Assembly (NCBI GenBank): GCA_027624035.1
Contig: JAQBUI010000040.1
Span: 1 to 37,666, forward strand
Origin: Pseudomonadota bacterium
GTDB lineage: Bacteria > Pseudomonadota > Gammaproteobacteria > Pseudomonadales > Azotimanducaceae
Direction: 5' to 3'
Length of the DNA: 37,666 nucleotides
The notes beneath the pieces were generated by a model. It saw only the letters and a program-made list of their open reading frames with translations. It had not been told where the DNA came from and made no database searches. Shown in pieces: positions 1 through 8,133 of the stretch (positions within the stretch are counted from its first letter, which is position 1; every line of letters starts with the position of its first letter). The position numbers were made by a program, and so were the translations under genes.

Positions 1-198
1 CCCGGTGTGATCCTCGCGGCGAAGGCGTTGCTTGACGAGAACCTGCAACCTACGGTGCTGGAAATTCGCTATGCGCTTGCAGGAAACCTGTGTCGTTGCA
101 CAGGATACGATAAGATAGTCCGGGCAGTGCAAGCCGCTGCCAGTGACATGCGCAAAGGCAAGGGCAAAGGCAAGGGCAAGAACAAGGCCGAGAAATAG
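1..198 (+). CDS. [2Fe-2S] small subunit of a xanthine dehydrogenase-family molybdenum hydroxylase (3' end only)
   Basis: The reading frame is open from the first base, so only the C-terminal part of the gene is present. The visible CRCTGY motif is the C-x-C half of the second [2Fe-2S] site in the alpha-helical domain of XdhC/CoxS-type subunits. This subunit passes electrons between the molybdenum cofactor and FAD or another acceptor. The frame starts PGVILAAK, which matches the family's usual PGM(I/V)LAA segment, so the GTG at base 7 is internal and not a start. The last ~17 residues are an unusual Lys/Gly tail (KGKGKGKGK) beyond the normal end of the domain. The large subunit starts 20 bp downstream, so the two are an operon. 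An FAD subunit, if present, must lie upstream of the window. Confidence 0.9.
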   Translation, partial: PGVILAAKALLDENLQPTVLEIRYALAGNLCRCTGYDKIVRAVQAAASDMRKGKGKGKGKNKAEK

Positions 199-218
199 GA
201 ATCATAGGAAACTCTGAT

Positions 219-2492
219 ATGGCACACGATCCGAAATTTACCAACCAGCAATTCAAGGTCGTCGGGACCCGGGTTAACCGTCCCGACGGCGTTGACAAAG
301 TCACCGGCCGCGCAAAATACGGTGCCGACGCCTCCGCACCAGGGCAACTCGTGGGACTGTTCCTGCGTTCACCTCACGCCCATGCGCGGATCAAGAAGAT
401 CGACACCTCGAAGGCCGAGAAACTCAAGGGCGTCAAAGCGGTGATTACCGCCGCCGACCTGCCCGACCTGACCGGCAACCGGGGCAATCTCGACATCCTC
501 GAAAACTGTATGGCCCGCGACCGCGCATTGTATGACGGACATGCCGTCGCAGCCGTGGCGGCTGTCGACAAGGCCACCGCGAAGCAGGCCCTCAAACTGA
601 TCAAGGTCACCTATGAGCTACTGCCTCACGTGACCGACGTCGACGAGGCCATGCATCCCGAAGCACCCGTGGTTCAACCTCACATCTTCACCGTCGGCGT
701 TGATCCCAAACCAACGAAACCTTCCAACATCGCCAAAGTATCCGAATTCGGGCATGGCGACGTCGAAGCAGGCTTCCGGGAAGCCGATGTCATTATCGAG
801 AAGTCCTACAAGACCGAACAGACTCATCAGGGTTATATCGAGCCCCATGCCTGTCTCGCGAATGTCAATCCGGACGGCACGGCCGATCTCTGGGTGACCA
901 CCCAGGGGCATTACACCTTCCGTACCGTCTGTTCGACGTTGCTTGGCCTCGACATGGCCAAACTGAAAGTGACCTCCTCGGAAATCGGTGGCGGTTTTGG
1001 CGGCAAGACTCACGTGTGGATCGAACCGATCGCACTGGCCCTGTCCCGTAAGGCGGGCCGACCCGTAAAATGCGTCATGAGCCGCGAGGAAGTGTTCAAG
1101 GCATCCGGCCCGACCTGTTCGACCTCTATGGACATCAAGATCGGCGCCAAAAAAGACGGCACCATCACCGCCGCCACCGCGGCGCTGCGATACCAGGACG
1201 GCGCCTTTTCGGCCTCCTGGGGCATGATGGGCGCCATGACCGCTTTTGCCTGCTACGATCTCAAGAACTGCAAGTCCGTAGGCTACGATGTGCTGTGTAA
1301 CCGGCCCAAAGTCGCCGCTTACCGTGCACCCTCGGCGCCAATGGCGGCATTCGGTGTTGAGAGCACCATGGACCTCGTGGCTGAAGCCATCGGCATGGCA
1401 CCCATCGACCTGCGGCTAAAAAATGCTGCCAAAGAAGGCACACGTGCTTCCTACGGCCCAACCTACGGCCCCATCGGTATCATTCCGACCCTGGAAGCAG
1501 CCAAGGCTCATCCGCACATGAAGGCGAAACTGGGCAAGAATCAGGGGCGTGGCATGGCCTGCGGTTTCTGGTTCAACTTCGGTGGCCAGACCTGTACGGA
1601 CATCAACATCGGTACCGACGGCACCGTTTCGCTGGCACTCGGCACGGTCGATGTCGGCGGTGCCCGTGCGTCCATGTCGCTGATTGCGGCCGAAGAACTG
1701 GGCATCCCGTATGACCAGGTAAAAGCGACTGTGGCCGACACGGCTACCCTGGGCCACAACGATACGACCGAAGGTAGCCGGGGTACGTTTTCGTCCGGCA
1801 TGGCGACGATTTTCGCCGCTCGTGACGCCATCGAAGAGTTGAAGGCCCGTGCCGCAAAGATGTGGGATATTCCTGTCGAGGCTGTGGTCTGGGAAGAGGG
1901 CCATGCCAAGGCCATCGGCGACGAGCACAGCAACCTCCCTCCACTGTCACTCAAGGAGATCGCAGCCAGATCACCGCGTACCGGTGGCCCCATTGCCGGG
2001 CACAACGAGGTCGTAGCAGACGGCGCGGGTGTTTCCTTCGCCAGCCATATCTGCGATGTGGAAGTCGATCCTGAAACCGGCAGTACCCGGGTCCTTCGAT
2101 ATACCGTAATCCAGGATGCCGGCAAGGCGATTCATCCCGACTACGTGGAAGGCCAGTTCCAGGGCGGTGCTGCACAGGGCATCGGCTGGGCACTGAACGA
2201 GGAGTACATCTACGGCGAAGACGGCCGGTTGCAGAATGCGGGTTTCCTGGATTATCGGATCCCCGTGTGTTCGGACCTGCCGTTCATCGATACGCAGATC
2301 CTGGAGATCCCCAATCCGAACCACCCTTACGGGATTCGGGGCGTGGGCGAAACCTCTATCGTGCCGCCTCTTGCCGCTATTGGCAACGCGGTTTCGAACG
2401 CGGCCGGTGTGCGCATGGTTCATACGCCGATGTCTCCACCGCGCATTCTGGCCGCCCTCGAGGCCCAGGATGAGCTGGAAGCTGCAGAATAG
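219..2492 (+). CDS. Molybdopterin-binding large subunit, xanthine dehydrogenase/aldehyde oxidase family
   Basis: 757 residues, the usual size for a separate molybdenum subunit (CoxL/HcrA/XdhB type). In order: an a/b hammerhead domain (about 25-135), then two molybdopterin-binding regions. GGGFGGK at residues 257-263 is the classical cofactor loop. AYRAPSAP near 367 is the active-site loop. GVGE near 708-711 carries the conserved Glu that acts as general base. The loop is not the AYxCSFR of form I CO dehydrogenase, so CO oxidation is unlikely; hydroxylation of an aromatic, N-heterocyclic or aldehyde substrate is more likely, but the substrate cannot be read from the sequence. AGGAAA sits upstream of the ATG. 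It lies 20 bp behind the [2Fe-2S] subunit, with a MoaD-like gene after it. Confidence 0.92.
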   Translation: MAHDPKFTNQQFKVVGTRVNRPDGVDKVTGRAKYGADASAPGQLVGLFLRSPHAHARIKKIDTSKAEKLKGVKAVITAADLPDLTGNRGNLDILENCMARDRALYDGHAVAAVAAVDKATAKQALKLIKVTYELLPHVTDVDEAMHPEAPVVQPHIFTVGVDPKPTKPSNIAKVSEFGHGDVEAGFREADVIIEKSYKTEQTHQGYIEPHACLANVNPDGTADLWVTTQGHYTFRTVCSTLLGLDMAKLKVTSSEIGGGFGGKTHVWIEPIALALSRKAGRPVKCVMSREEVFKASGPTCSTSMDIKIGAKKDGTITAATAALRYQDGAFSASWGMMGAMTAFACYDLKNCKSVGYDVLCNRPKVAAYRAPSAPMAAFGVESTMDLVAEAIGMAPIDLRLKNAAKEGTRASYGPTYGPIGIIPTLEAAKAHPHMKAKLGKNQGRGMACGFWFNFGGQTCTDINIGTDGTVSLALGTVDVGGARASMSLIAAEELGIPYDQVKATVADTATLGHNDTTEGSRGTFSSGMATIFAARDAIEELKARAAKMWDIPVEAVVWEEGHAKAIGDEHSNLPPLSLKEIAARSPRTGGPIAGHNEVVADGAGVSFASHICDVEVDPETGSTRVLRYTVIQDAGKAIHPDYVEGQFQGGAAQGIGWALNEEYIYGEDGRLQNAGFLDYRIPVCSDLPFIDTQILEIPNPNHPYGIRGVGETSIVPPLAAIGNAVSNAAGVRMVHTPMSPPRILAALEAQDELEAAE

Positions 2493-2510
2493 CAGCGCAA
2501 ATGTCGCGGG

Positions 2511-2530
2511 CCGCTCCCAATCGGGAGCGG
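2511..2530 (+). terminator. Perfect 8-bp GC hairpin after the molybdenum hydroxylase gene
   Basis: CCGCTCCC and GGGAGCGG flank a 4-nt AATC loop, starting 19 bp after the stop codon. It has no U tract (TCCTGCTTC follows), so it may be a weak or Rho-assisted terminator, or an mRNA-stabilising 3' stem between the hydroxylase and the MoaD-like gene. Confidence 0.45.
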
Positions 2531-2568
2531 TCCTGCTTCATGTTCACTAACATTACCTCCAGAACATT

Positions 2569-2811
2569 ATGCAGATTGGTCTCACAGGCGCGTTACGCTC
2601 CGCCGCAGACGGCGCATCAGAGATTGAAATTGAAGCGGACACGATTCGCGAGCTGATGCAGGAGCTCATCAAGCGCTACCCGAAGATGGCGGACCACATG
2701 GATGAAGGCATTGCCGTTGCCATTGATGGTCAGATCTTTCGTGACGAGTGGAGCCAGAAGATCCCGCCCGGGGCCGAAGTCTTCCTCATGCCTCGCCTCC
2801 AGGGCGGCTGA
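2569..2811 (+). CDS. MoaD/ThiS-family ubiquitin-like sulfur carrier protein
   Basis: 80 residues, the normal size for MoaD or ThiS, ending in LQGG at the stop codon. A C-terminal Gly-Gly is what MoeB/ThiF-type enzymes adenylate and thiocarboxylate. The family spacing is kept: an acidic beta-strand and helix (residues 20-40), AVAIDG in the middle, and IPPGAEVFLMP before the tail. It is 76 bp downstream of a molybdopterin enzyme, so a role in making molybdopterin for that enzyme is a natural inference, but moaE and moeB are not in view. It could instead be a small modifier of another pathway. There is no Shine-Dalgarno before the ATG, so translation may depend on the upstream gene. Confidence 0.8.
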   Translation: MQIGLTGALRSAADGASEIEIEADTIRELMQELIKRYPKMADHMDEGIAVAIDGQIFRDEWSQKIPPGAEVFLMPRLQGG

Positions 2812-2852
2812 CCCGGTCCTTCGCCGACACGCCAGGTGCCCGGCTTTATCAC

Positions 2853-2882
2853 TTGCCCTACCCCTGCGCATCCACGTATAAA
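2853..2882 (+). promoter_or_regulatory. Candidate sigma70 promoter for the PhyH oxygenase gene
   Basis: TTGCCC at 2853-2858 and TATAAA at 2877-2882 are separated by 18 bp. They lie in the 116-bp gap between the MoaD-like gene and the oxygenase gene. AAGGGAG (2912-2918) is the ribosome binding site, 9 nt before the ATG at 2928. Confidence 0.45.
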
Positions 2883-2927
2883 TAGGGCCCTCTTACACGA
2901 TCAACACACATAAGGGAGCACGACTTC

Positions 2928-3815
2928 ATGGCACTGGCTGACTACGAGATCTACCCCGACGTCGACAATCTGATGACGGCGTTCACGAAATACGACCTGT
3001 TTGAACATGTGGTCGAACTGGAGGCATACGGGATGACCGTGGTCCCGCCGGAAAAGATGCAGTCCAGTGAAGGCTTCATCGACCGCCTGCGGGACGCGAT
3101 CATCCGGACCTGTGAGCAGCGCAACCAGATTGAGATCGGTGATCCGAAGACGGCGTCACCGGCACTGGACAAGACCGGCAGAAACAGCTGGGATCTGCTT
3201 GAGGAGGATGAGGTCTTCGTCGAAGCCGCAACCAATCCCGTCTGCCTGGCACTGACCCGATGGCTGCTGGGTCAAAGCGCCAAGTTCTCCGGCCAGACCT
3301 GGATCATCAAGGGCCAGGGCGCCGGCGGTCTCGGCCTGCACAGCGACTCACATGGCATTCCGCCAGGCGCAGGGCAGATTGCCCATATGTGCAATGCCTC
3401 CTGGGTGTGCACGGACTACAGCAGCTCTGCGGACGGTCCCACGGTTTTTGTACCGGGCAGCCACAAGTACGGTCGGGCCACGCTGCCCCACGAGTCAAAC
3501 ATGAAGAGCACCCCATTCAAGTTCGTGCCGCTGATTGCCAAAGCGGGCTCGCTCGCCATCTGGAACGGTGCCACCTGGCACGCATCAGAGAAACGAACCA
3601 ACCCCGGGCTTAGAGTGACGCTGGTGCAAAACTATATGCGCAGCTATATGCGCGTCCAGCACAACTATGAGAACACATCGCCGCAACTGCTGGAAAAATA
3701 TCCGGAGTTGGGCAGGATCATCGGAAAGTCTCTGTATCCCTATGACGATCCCCAGAATCCTGATGCGGCTCGCATTGGACCATTTCTGCGCACCGGCACC
3801 GACCCGTTCGCCTAG
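2928..3815 (+). CDS. Phytanoyl-CoA dioxygenase (PhyH) family Fe(II)/2-oxoglutarate oxygenase
   Basis: 295 residues, typical for bacterial PhyH proteins, which hydroxylate small organic substrates using Fe(II), O2 and 2-oxoglutarate. The facial triad is visible: H138-S-D140 in LHSDSHG and distal H218 in ATWHAS. R229 (GLRVTL) is placed to bind the 2-oxoglutarate carboxylate. The double-stranded beta-helix core also shows TVFVPGSHK, a common PhyH segment. The N-terminal block VELEAYGMTVVPPEK resembles that of the oxygenase gene starting at 33436, so the two are paralogues. Substrate unknown. Good RBS at 2912-2918; probably its own promoter. Confidence 0.88.
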   Translation: MALADYEIYPDVDNLMTAFTKYDLFEHVVELEAYGMTVVPPEKMQSSEGFIDRLRDAIIRTCEQRNQIEIGDPKTASPALDKTGRNSWDLLEEDEVFVEAATNPVCLALTRWLLGQSAKFSGQTWIIKGQGAGGLGLHSDSHGIPPGAGQIAHMCNASWVCTDYSSSADGPTVFVPGSHKYGRATLPHESNMKSTPFKFVPLIAKAGSLAIWNGATWHASEKRTNPGLRVTLVQNYMRSYMRVQHNYENTSPQLLEKYPELGRIIGKSLYPYDDPQNPDAARIGPFLRTGTDPFA

Positions 3816-3843
3816 GGCAATGGGCCAAACGGCCCTTCAGCCC
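3815..3843 (+). terminator. Nested hairpin between the PhyH and permease genes
   Basis: GGGCC-AAAC-GGCCC (3822-3835) sits inside an outer GGGC/GCCC pair (3815-3818 and 3840-3843), immediately after the oxygenase stop. No T run follows, so termination is uncertain. Confidence 0.4.
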
Positions 3844-3924
3844 TGATGCACCATGTAGCAGCCGGGGAGGCAATTGTCAGCCCCGGCTGATAGTCCTTAC
3901 AATGACATAAAACCGAGGCTCTAC

Positions 3925-5733
3925 ATGGATAGTTTCCCAGACGTCCCCAACATCCATGCCGGTATTGTCATGGTGTTGACGGTGGTCGCGCTGTATGTAT
4001 TCTCCCGTGAGCGCCTCCGCCTTGAGATCACCTCACTGCTGCTGCTGGTGTTTCTCGCGGTGCTCTTTAGCGTGTTTCCCTATGGCGACTTTGAGCCCAC
4101 CACCCTGTTTTTTGGGTTCGCCCACGAGGCACTGATTGCCGTCTGCGCGCTGATGGTGCTGGGCCAGGGGCTGGTTCATACCGGCGCGCTGGAGCCCGTT
4201 GGCCGTACCCTCGGCTACCTGTGGGGAAAGTCGCCGGCCCTGTCCTTCCTGGCCACACTCATCGTCGGTGCGGCGCTGTCGGCCTTTATCAACAATACCC
4301 CCGTGGTGGTGTTGCTGCTGCCGATCCTGATCAGCGTATGCCTCCGTAACAAGCGGTCCTCGGGGGAAGTACTGATGCCCATGGGATTCGCGACACTGGT
4401 AGGAGGCATGGCCACGACCATTGGGACATCCACGAATCTGCTGGTGGTCAAGGTGGCCGAAGATCTGGGAGTACCACGGTTCGGCATGTTTGACTTTGCC
4501 CTTCCGGCGATGTTCGCCGCGATCATCGCCATACTGTACCTGTGGCTGATTGCGCCCCGACTACTGCCGAACCGCAGCACACAGTTGGACTCCTCCTCGC
4601 CGCGCCTGTTCGAAGCCAAACTGCATCTGGTCGAGGACAGCGTCGTCATCGGTAAGCCACTGTCGAACGCAATCGCGCTGACCGGCGGTGATATGACCCA
4701 GATCAGACTGTGGCGGGACGACACCGCGGTGATGCCCCTGCCCGACGTCATCCTCCGCGTGGGGGATCAGATCCGTGTGCGAGACACCCCCGCTAACCTG
4801 AAGCGCTTTGAGGAGGCATTGAAGGCCGAGTTGTTTGGCGACGAACATCGAGTCGACGAGGATCACCCACTGTCTGCGAAGAACCAGACCGTCGCCGAAC
4901 TGGCGGTGGTCCAGGGGTCTGAACTCGATGGCACCACGCTGTCGTTCGGGCGTTTCATGAACAAGTACCAGTTGGCGGTGCTGGCACTGCATCGGGGCGG
5001 CCAGGACATCTGGCGCCGGGAAATCGACAACGTCTCCCTGCGAGTCGGCGATCTGCTGCTGGTGCAGGGTGCTCATGAACAGGTGGAATCACTCAAGAAA
5101 TCGCCTGATCTGCTGGTACTTGACGCCAGCATCGCCCTGCCCAGGACAGAAAAGGCAACCCTGGCACTGGTGATTGTGGTCACCACCGTGGTCCTGGCCG
5201 CCGCCGGCATCATGCCCATCGCCATCGCCGCGATCACCGGCGCCTGCGTCCTCCTGCTGACCCGGTGCATCAATATCTCAACCGCCGTCAAGGCCATCAG
5301 TCCATCGGTGTACTTCGTGGTGGCGGCGAGCCTTGCCCTTGGCCTCGCGCTGCAGGAGACCGGGGCCACCGTGTTTCTGACAGAAGCGTTCCTGTATCTG
5401 ACAAGTGGGTCCAGCCCCGCGGTGGTGATGTCAGCACTCATGCTGCTGCTGGCGATTCTGACCAACGTGGTGTCCAATAACGCGGCCGCCGTCATCGGCA
5501 CCCCCATCGCCATCGGTATTGCCAGGCATCTGGGGCTACCGGCAGAACCATTCGTACTGGCAGTGTTGTTCGGTGCCAACATGAGCTATGCGACGCCAAT
5601 GGCATACAAGACCAATCTGCTGGTCATGAGCGCAGGCAATTACACCTTCGGCGACTTCGTGCGAGTGGGGGTCCCGCTCACGATCATCATGTGGCTGGCG
5701 TTGACGTTCCTGCTGACGATGATTTACTTCTAG
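3925..5733 (+). CDS. SLC13/DASS-type permease with two RCK_C (TrkA-C) domains
   Basis: About 600 residues of membrane protein: N-terminal helices, a large cytoplasmic middle part with two TrkA-C-like domains (about residues 230-315 and 325-415 from the ATG), then a second helix bundle. This is the layout of many bacterial Na+/anion symporters of the divalent-anion family (COG0471 type). Conserved signals are INNTPVVVLLLP and TLVGGMATTIGTSTN in the first half, and LTNVVSNNAAAVIGTPIAIG in the second half, which carry the SNT-like ion-binding motifs. Substrate (dicarboxylate, sulfate or other anion) is not readable. An upstream TTG at 3874 has GGGGAGG only 3 nt before it; I prefer the ATG at 3925, with GAGG at 6 nt. 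Its stop abuts the stop of the convergent esterase gene with no intervening base. Confidence 0.85.
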   Translation: MDSFPDVPNIHAGIVMVLTVVALYVFSRERLRLEITSLLLLVFLAVLFSVFPYGDFEPTTLFFGFAHEALIAVCALMVLGQGLVHTGALEPVGRTLGYLWGKSPALSFLATLIVGAALSAFINNTPVVVLLLPILISVCLRNKRSSGEVLMPMGFATLVGGMATTIGTSTNLLVVKVAEDLGVPRFGMFDFALPAMFAAIIAILYLWLIAPRLLPNRSTQLDSSSPRLFEAKLHLVEDSVVIGKPLSNAIALTGGDMTQIRLWRDDTAVMPLPDVILRVGDQIRVRDTPANLKRFEEALKAELFGDEHRVDEDHPLSAKNQTVAELAVVQGSELDGTTLSFGRFMNKYQLAVLALHRGGQDIWRREIDNVSLRVGDLLLVQGAHEQVESLKKSPDLLVLDASIALPRTEKATLALVIVVTTVVLAAAGIMPIAIAAITGACVLLLTRCINISTAVKAISPSVYFVVAASLALGLALQETGATVFLTEAFLYLTSGSSPAVVMSALMLLLAILTNVVSNNAAAVIGTPIAIGIARHLGLPAEPFVLAVLFGANMSYATPMAYKTNLLVMSAGNYTFGDFVRVGVPLTIIMWLALTFLLTMIYF

Positions 5734-6690
5734 TCAGGAACTCCCCAGGAGGAATTTCAACGGGACATGTAATCGCGCATTCCACGATCTGGGCGAGTGA
5801 TCCGCACCCTCGAAACGTCGTGTTACCCAGTCCTGATCCTCTGTATACCCGTACTTGCGCATGACTTCGTCCATCTGCGTCTGATAGGGCTCGTAGTAGG
5901 CGTCCATTGTCTCGGTCCCGTAATCGAAGTAGATGCGGTTCGCACCCGGGGCAGGCCAGTGATCGTTAAACCATCGCGCAACCGTCCCCTCTCCGATCGT
6001 CCAATCCGTCGACATACAGGCCGCACCGCCAAAGACGTCGGGATATTCCGCGATGGCATAGGCAGAGATCAGTCCGCCCATACTGGAGCCAACCACAAAG
6101 GTGTCAGCGCTACCTGTCAACGTGGGCCAGGTCTGATCAATGAATGGCTTGAGTTCACTGACGAGAAATCTCAGGTAATTGTCAGACGAAATAACGTCGC
6201 CGCCTTCCTTTGCCGACCACTTCGAATTCCCCTCACGCATCTTGTTCCACACCTGGGTGGTCACTGCCTTTTGTGGCATGTACTCTGCCCCGCGAGCGCC
6301 CTTGTCCCAATCGGCCATCCAGACAGACACGACAATCGCGGGCCTGATCTCGTCGCTGCTGATCAGCCGCGTCATGACTTTATCCACGTCCCAGAACACG
6401 TCCATTCCCGCCAGCGAAGAATCCGCGTGATGAAACATCATCTGCCCATCATGCATATAGATCACGGGATAACGTTCACTGGCGTCAGCGTCGAACCCCC
6501 CGGGCAACCAGACATCGACGGGACGAGGTCGGATCCATTGCGAGGGGAATTCCTTGTAATGAACCAGCGAGCCCTCAAGTGGCGGCACGGGTATCCTGGG
6601 AATATTCTCCTTCATTCGCTCCAGCTTCTGTAATTCTTCTTTTGTCATTGGCATAGGTTTCTCCACTTCAATTTCGTACTCCTCTGCCAT
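5734..6690 (-). CDS. Alpha/beta-hydrolase esterase, IroE/YbbA-like (COG2819 type)
   Basis: 318 residues without a signal peptide, so probably cytoplasmic. The esterase D-like fold is recognised from VWLPGGFD, YPVIYMHDGQMMF (oxyanion side), the nucleophile elbow GSSMGG with Ser203, and a late EGADHSPRSWNAR segment that supplies the catalytic His. This family contains siderophore esterases (IroE, Fes-like) and general carboxylesterases; no siderophore genes are nearby, so the substrate is open. The N-terminal ~30 residues are charged and lie outside the hydrolase fold. The SD before the ATG is weak, and Met13 or Met15 are alternative starts. Confidence 0.8.
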   Translation of the reverse strand: MAEEYEIEVEKPMPMTKEELQKLERMKENIPRIPVPPLEGSLVHYKEFPSQWIRPRPVDVWLPGGFDADASERYPVIYMHDGQMMFHHADSSLAGMDVFWDVDKVMTRLISSDEIRPAIVVSVWMADWDKGARGAEYMPQKAVTTQVWNKMREGNSKWSAKEGGDVISSDNYLRFLVSELKPFIDQTWPTLTGSADTFVVGSSMGGLISAYAIAEYPDVFGGAACMSTDWTIGEGTVARWFNDHWPAPGANRIYFDYGTETMDAYYEPYQTQMDEVMRKYGYTEDQDWVTRRFEGADHSPRSWNARLHVPLKFLLGSS

Positions 6691-6774
6691 CGTCCGTAGC
6701 CGGGATGTCAGGCTCCGAGCCAGTTTTCTACCGGTAAACCGGGAACGCGACCGAATTCGCTTACATTCGCTACG

Positions 6775-8133
6775 CTACGGAACAGCTCGCAAGGCCTGCA
6801 ACGCTTTCAGGGTCTCTGCCGCCTCCTCAGCCTGGCCCAGCCGGTGCTGTAGTCGGGCGATATTCTCAAGCAGGGCCGGATTGTCGGGCTGGATAGCCCG
6901 AAGCCTGCTCCATGCTGCCAACGCCTTTGGCAGATCACCTATGGTCGCATAGCTGCTGCCCAGGTTGAGATAGGCATGTGTGAATGAGGGGTCGAGAGTC
7001 AGGACCGCCTCGAAGTCGGCAATGGCGCTCTGATAATCTCCTTCGGCGACACGCAGCGATCCGAGATTGAATCTCGCGGCGGCATAGGAGGGGTCCAGGC
7101 TTACCGCTCTGGTGAGCGTCGCTTCCGCTGCATCCCGGTGACCTGCCATGTGCTGTGCCAGACCGAGATGTGACAGCAGAGACACATCATCGGGATCGAT
7201 CCGGAGCCCCGCCTCAAACCACTCAAAGGCCTCATCAAACCGACGCTGACGGGCCAGCACCGTCGCAAGGTTCCCATAGTCATCCGGTGTACCGGATCGA
7301 ATCTCCAGCACCCGGCGCATATGAATTTCTGCCTGTTCCAGGGCGCCGCGCTCGGCGAACCACTTGCCTCTCAGGGCATGAGACCGGGAATCCTCCGCCA
7401 GTTTATGGACAGCCATCAGCACAGGATCATCAGGCACGGCCACTTCCTGCCGGTGCACCCGGGCCGCCAGTTCCGCACGCGCTGCCAGGTCCGGTTCATT
7501 CATCCGGGAATAAAGCTGCGCGAGGAGCACGTGGACCTGGCCATTGCCGGGCCAGCGCGTACGTGCGTCCTGCAGCAGTTCAAGAGCCGAGGACAAGTCC
7601 ATTTCCAGCATGGCAAGCCGCGCCAGCCCCAGCACCGCCGGGGCCGCGGCAGCATCCACACCGAGGGCGCGCTCAAATGCGGCCCTCGCTTCGTCCAGCT
7701 TTCCAAGCCGGGTTTGCAACTCGCCGATGGCGATCAACAGTGGCGCATACTGGCCGTCGAGGCGCGCTGCATGTTCAAACATTGCCAGTGCATCTGCTAC
7801 GTCTTGCCCTGCCATGGCATGGGCAGCGAGGTACGGCCAGTCGAAACGCTCCGGGTCGAGCGCCATCGCCTCCCGATAGCATTGAACCGCCGCGGCAAAC
7901 AGCTCATGGGCATGCAATATCCGCCCGGTATCGCCCCATTGATGGGCCGAATCCATGGAGGCCCGTAATGCCTGGAAACTCGATTCAATGCGGCGTCTGA
8001 CCGGGTCCTCCATGTCACGGGTATCCACCACTGGCAGAGCCGTGGCTGCCTGTGCCGGTTTGCTGTTCTCATCCGAACACGCAAGCACCACCATCAGCAC
8101 CAGCCCCACGACCATCAGCCGGATCGAATTCAT
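6775..8133 (-). CDS. TPR-repeat lipoprotein
   Basis: 452 residues. It starts with a lipoprotein signal (hydrophobic run ending VLAC-S, Cys19), so it is probably anchored in a periplasm-facing membrane. The rest is mostly tetratricopeptide repeats: about eight or nine 34-residue units can be picked out, for example VLGLARLAMLEMDLSSALELL, DYGNLATVLARQRRFDEAFE and AYLNLGSSYATIGDLPKALA. TPRs are protein-docking scaffolds. The start overlaps the stop of the upstream CRTAC1-like gene by 4 bp (ATGA), so the two are translationally coupled and probably act as a pair. No enzymatic domain is seen. Confidence 0.85.
   Translation of the reverse strand: MNSIRLMVVGLVLMVVLACSDENSKPAQAATALPVVDTRDMEDPVRRRIESSFQALRASMDSAHQWGDTGRILHAHELFAAAVQCYREAMALDPERFDWPYLAAHAMAGQDVADALAMFEHAARLDGQYAPLLIAIGELQTRLGKLDEARAAFERALGVDAAAAPAVLGLARLAMLEMDLSSALELLQDARTRWPGNGQVHVLLAQLYSRMNEPDLAARAELAARVHRQEVAVPDDPVLMAVHKLAEDSRSHALRGKWFAERGALEQAEIHMRRVLEIRSGTPDDYGNLATVLARQRRFDEAFEWFEAGLRIDPDDVSLLSHLGLAQHMAGHRDAAEATLTRAVSLDPSYAAARFNLGSLRVAEGDYQSAIADFEAVLTLDPSFTHAYLNLGSSYATIGDLPKALAAWSRLRAIQPDNPALLENIARLQHRLGQAEEAAETLKALQALRAVP

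Noticed and set aside
150-198. KGKGKGK tail as a frameshift artefact
   Set aside because: The frame is uninterrupted to the stop and the next gene follows at normal spacing; it could still be a repeat expansion.
219-2492. True CO dehydrogenase (coxL)
   Set aside because: The active-site loop is AYRAPSAP, not AYxCSFR.
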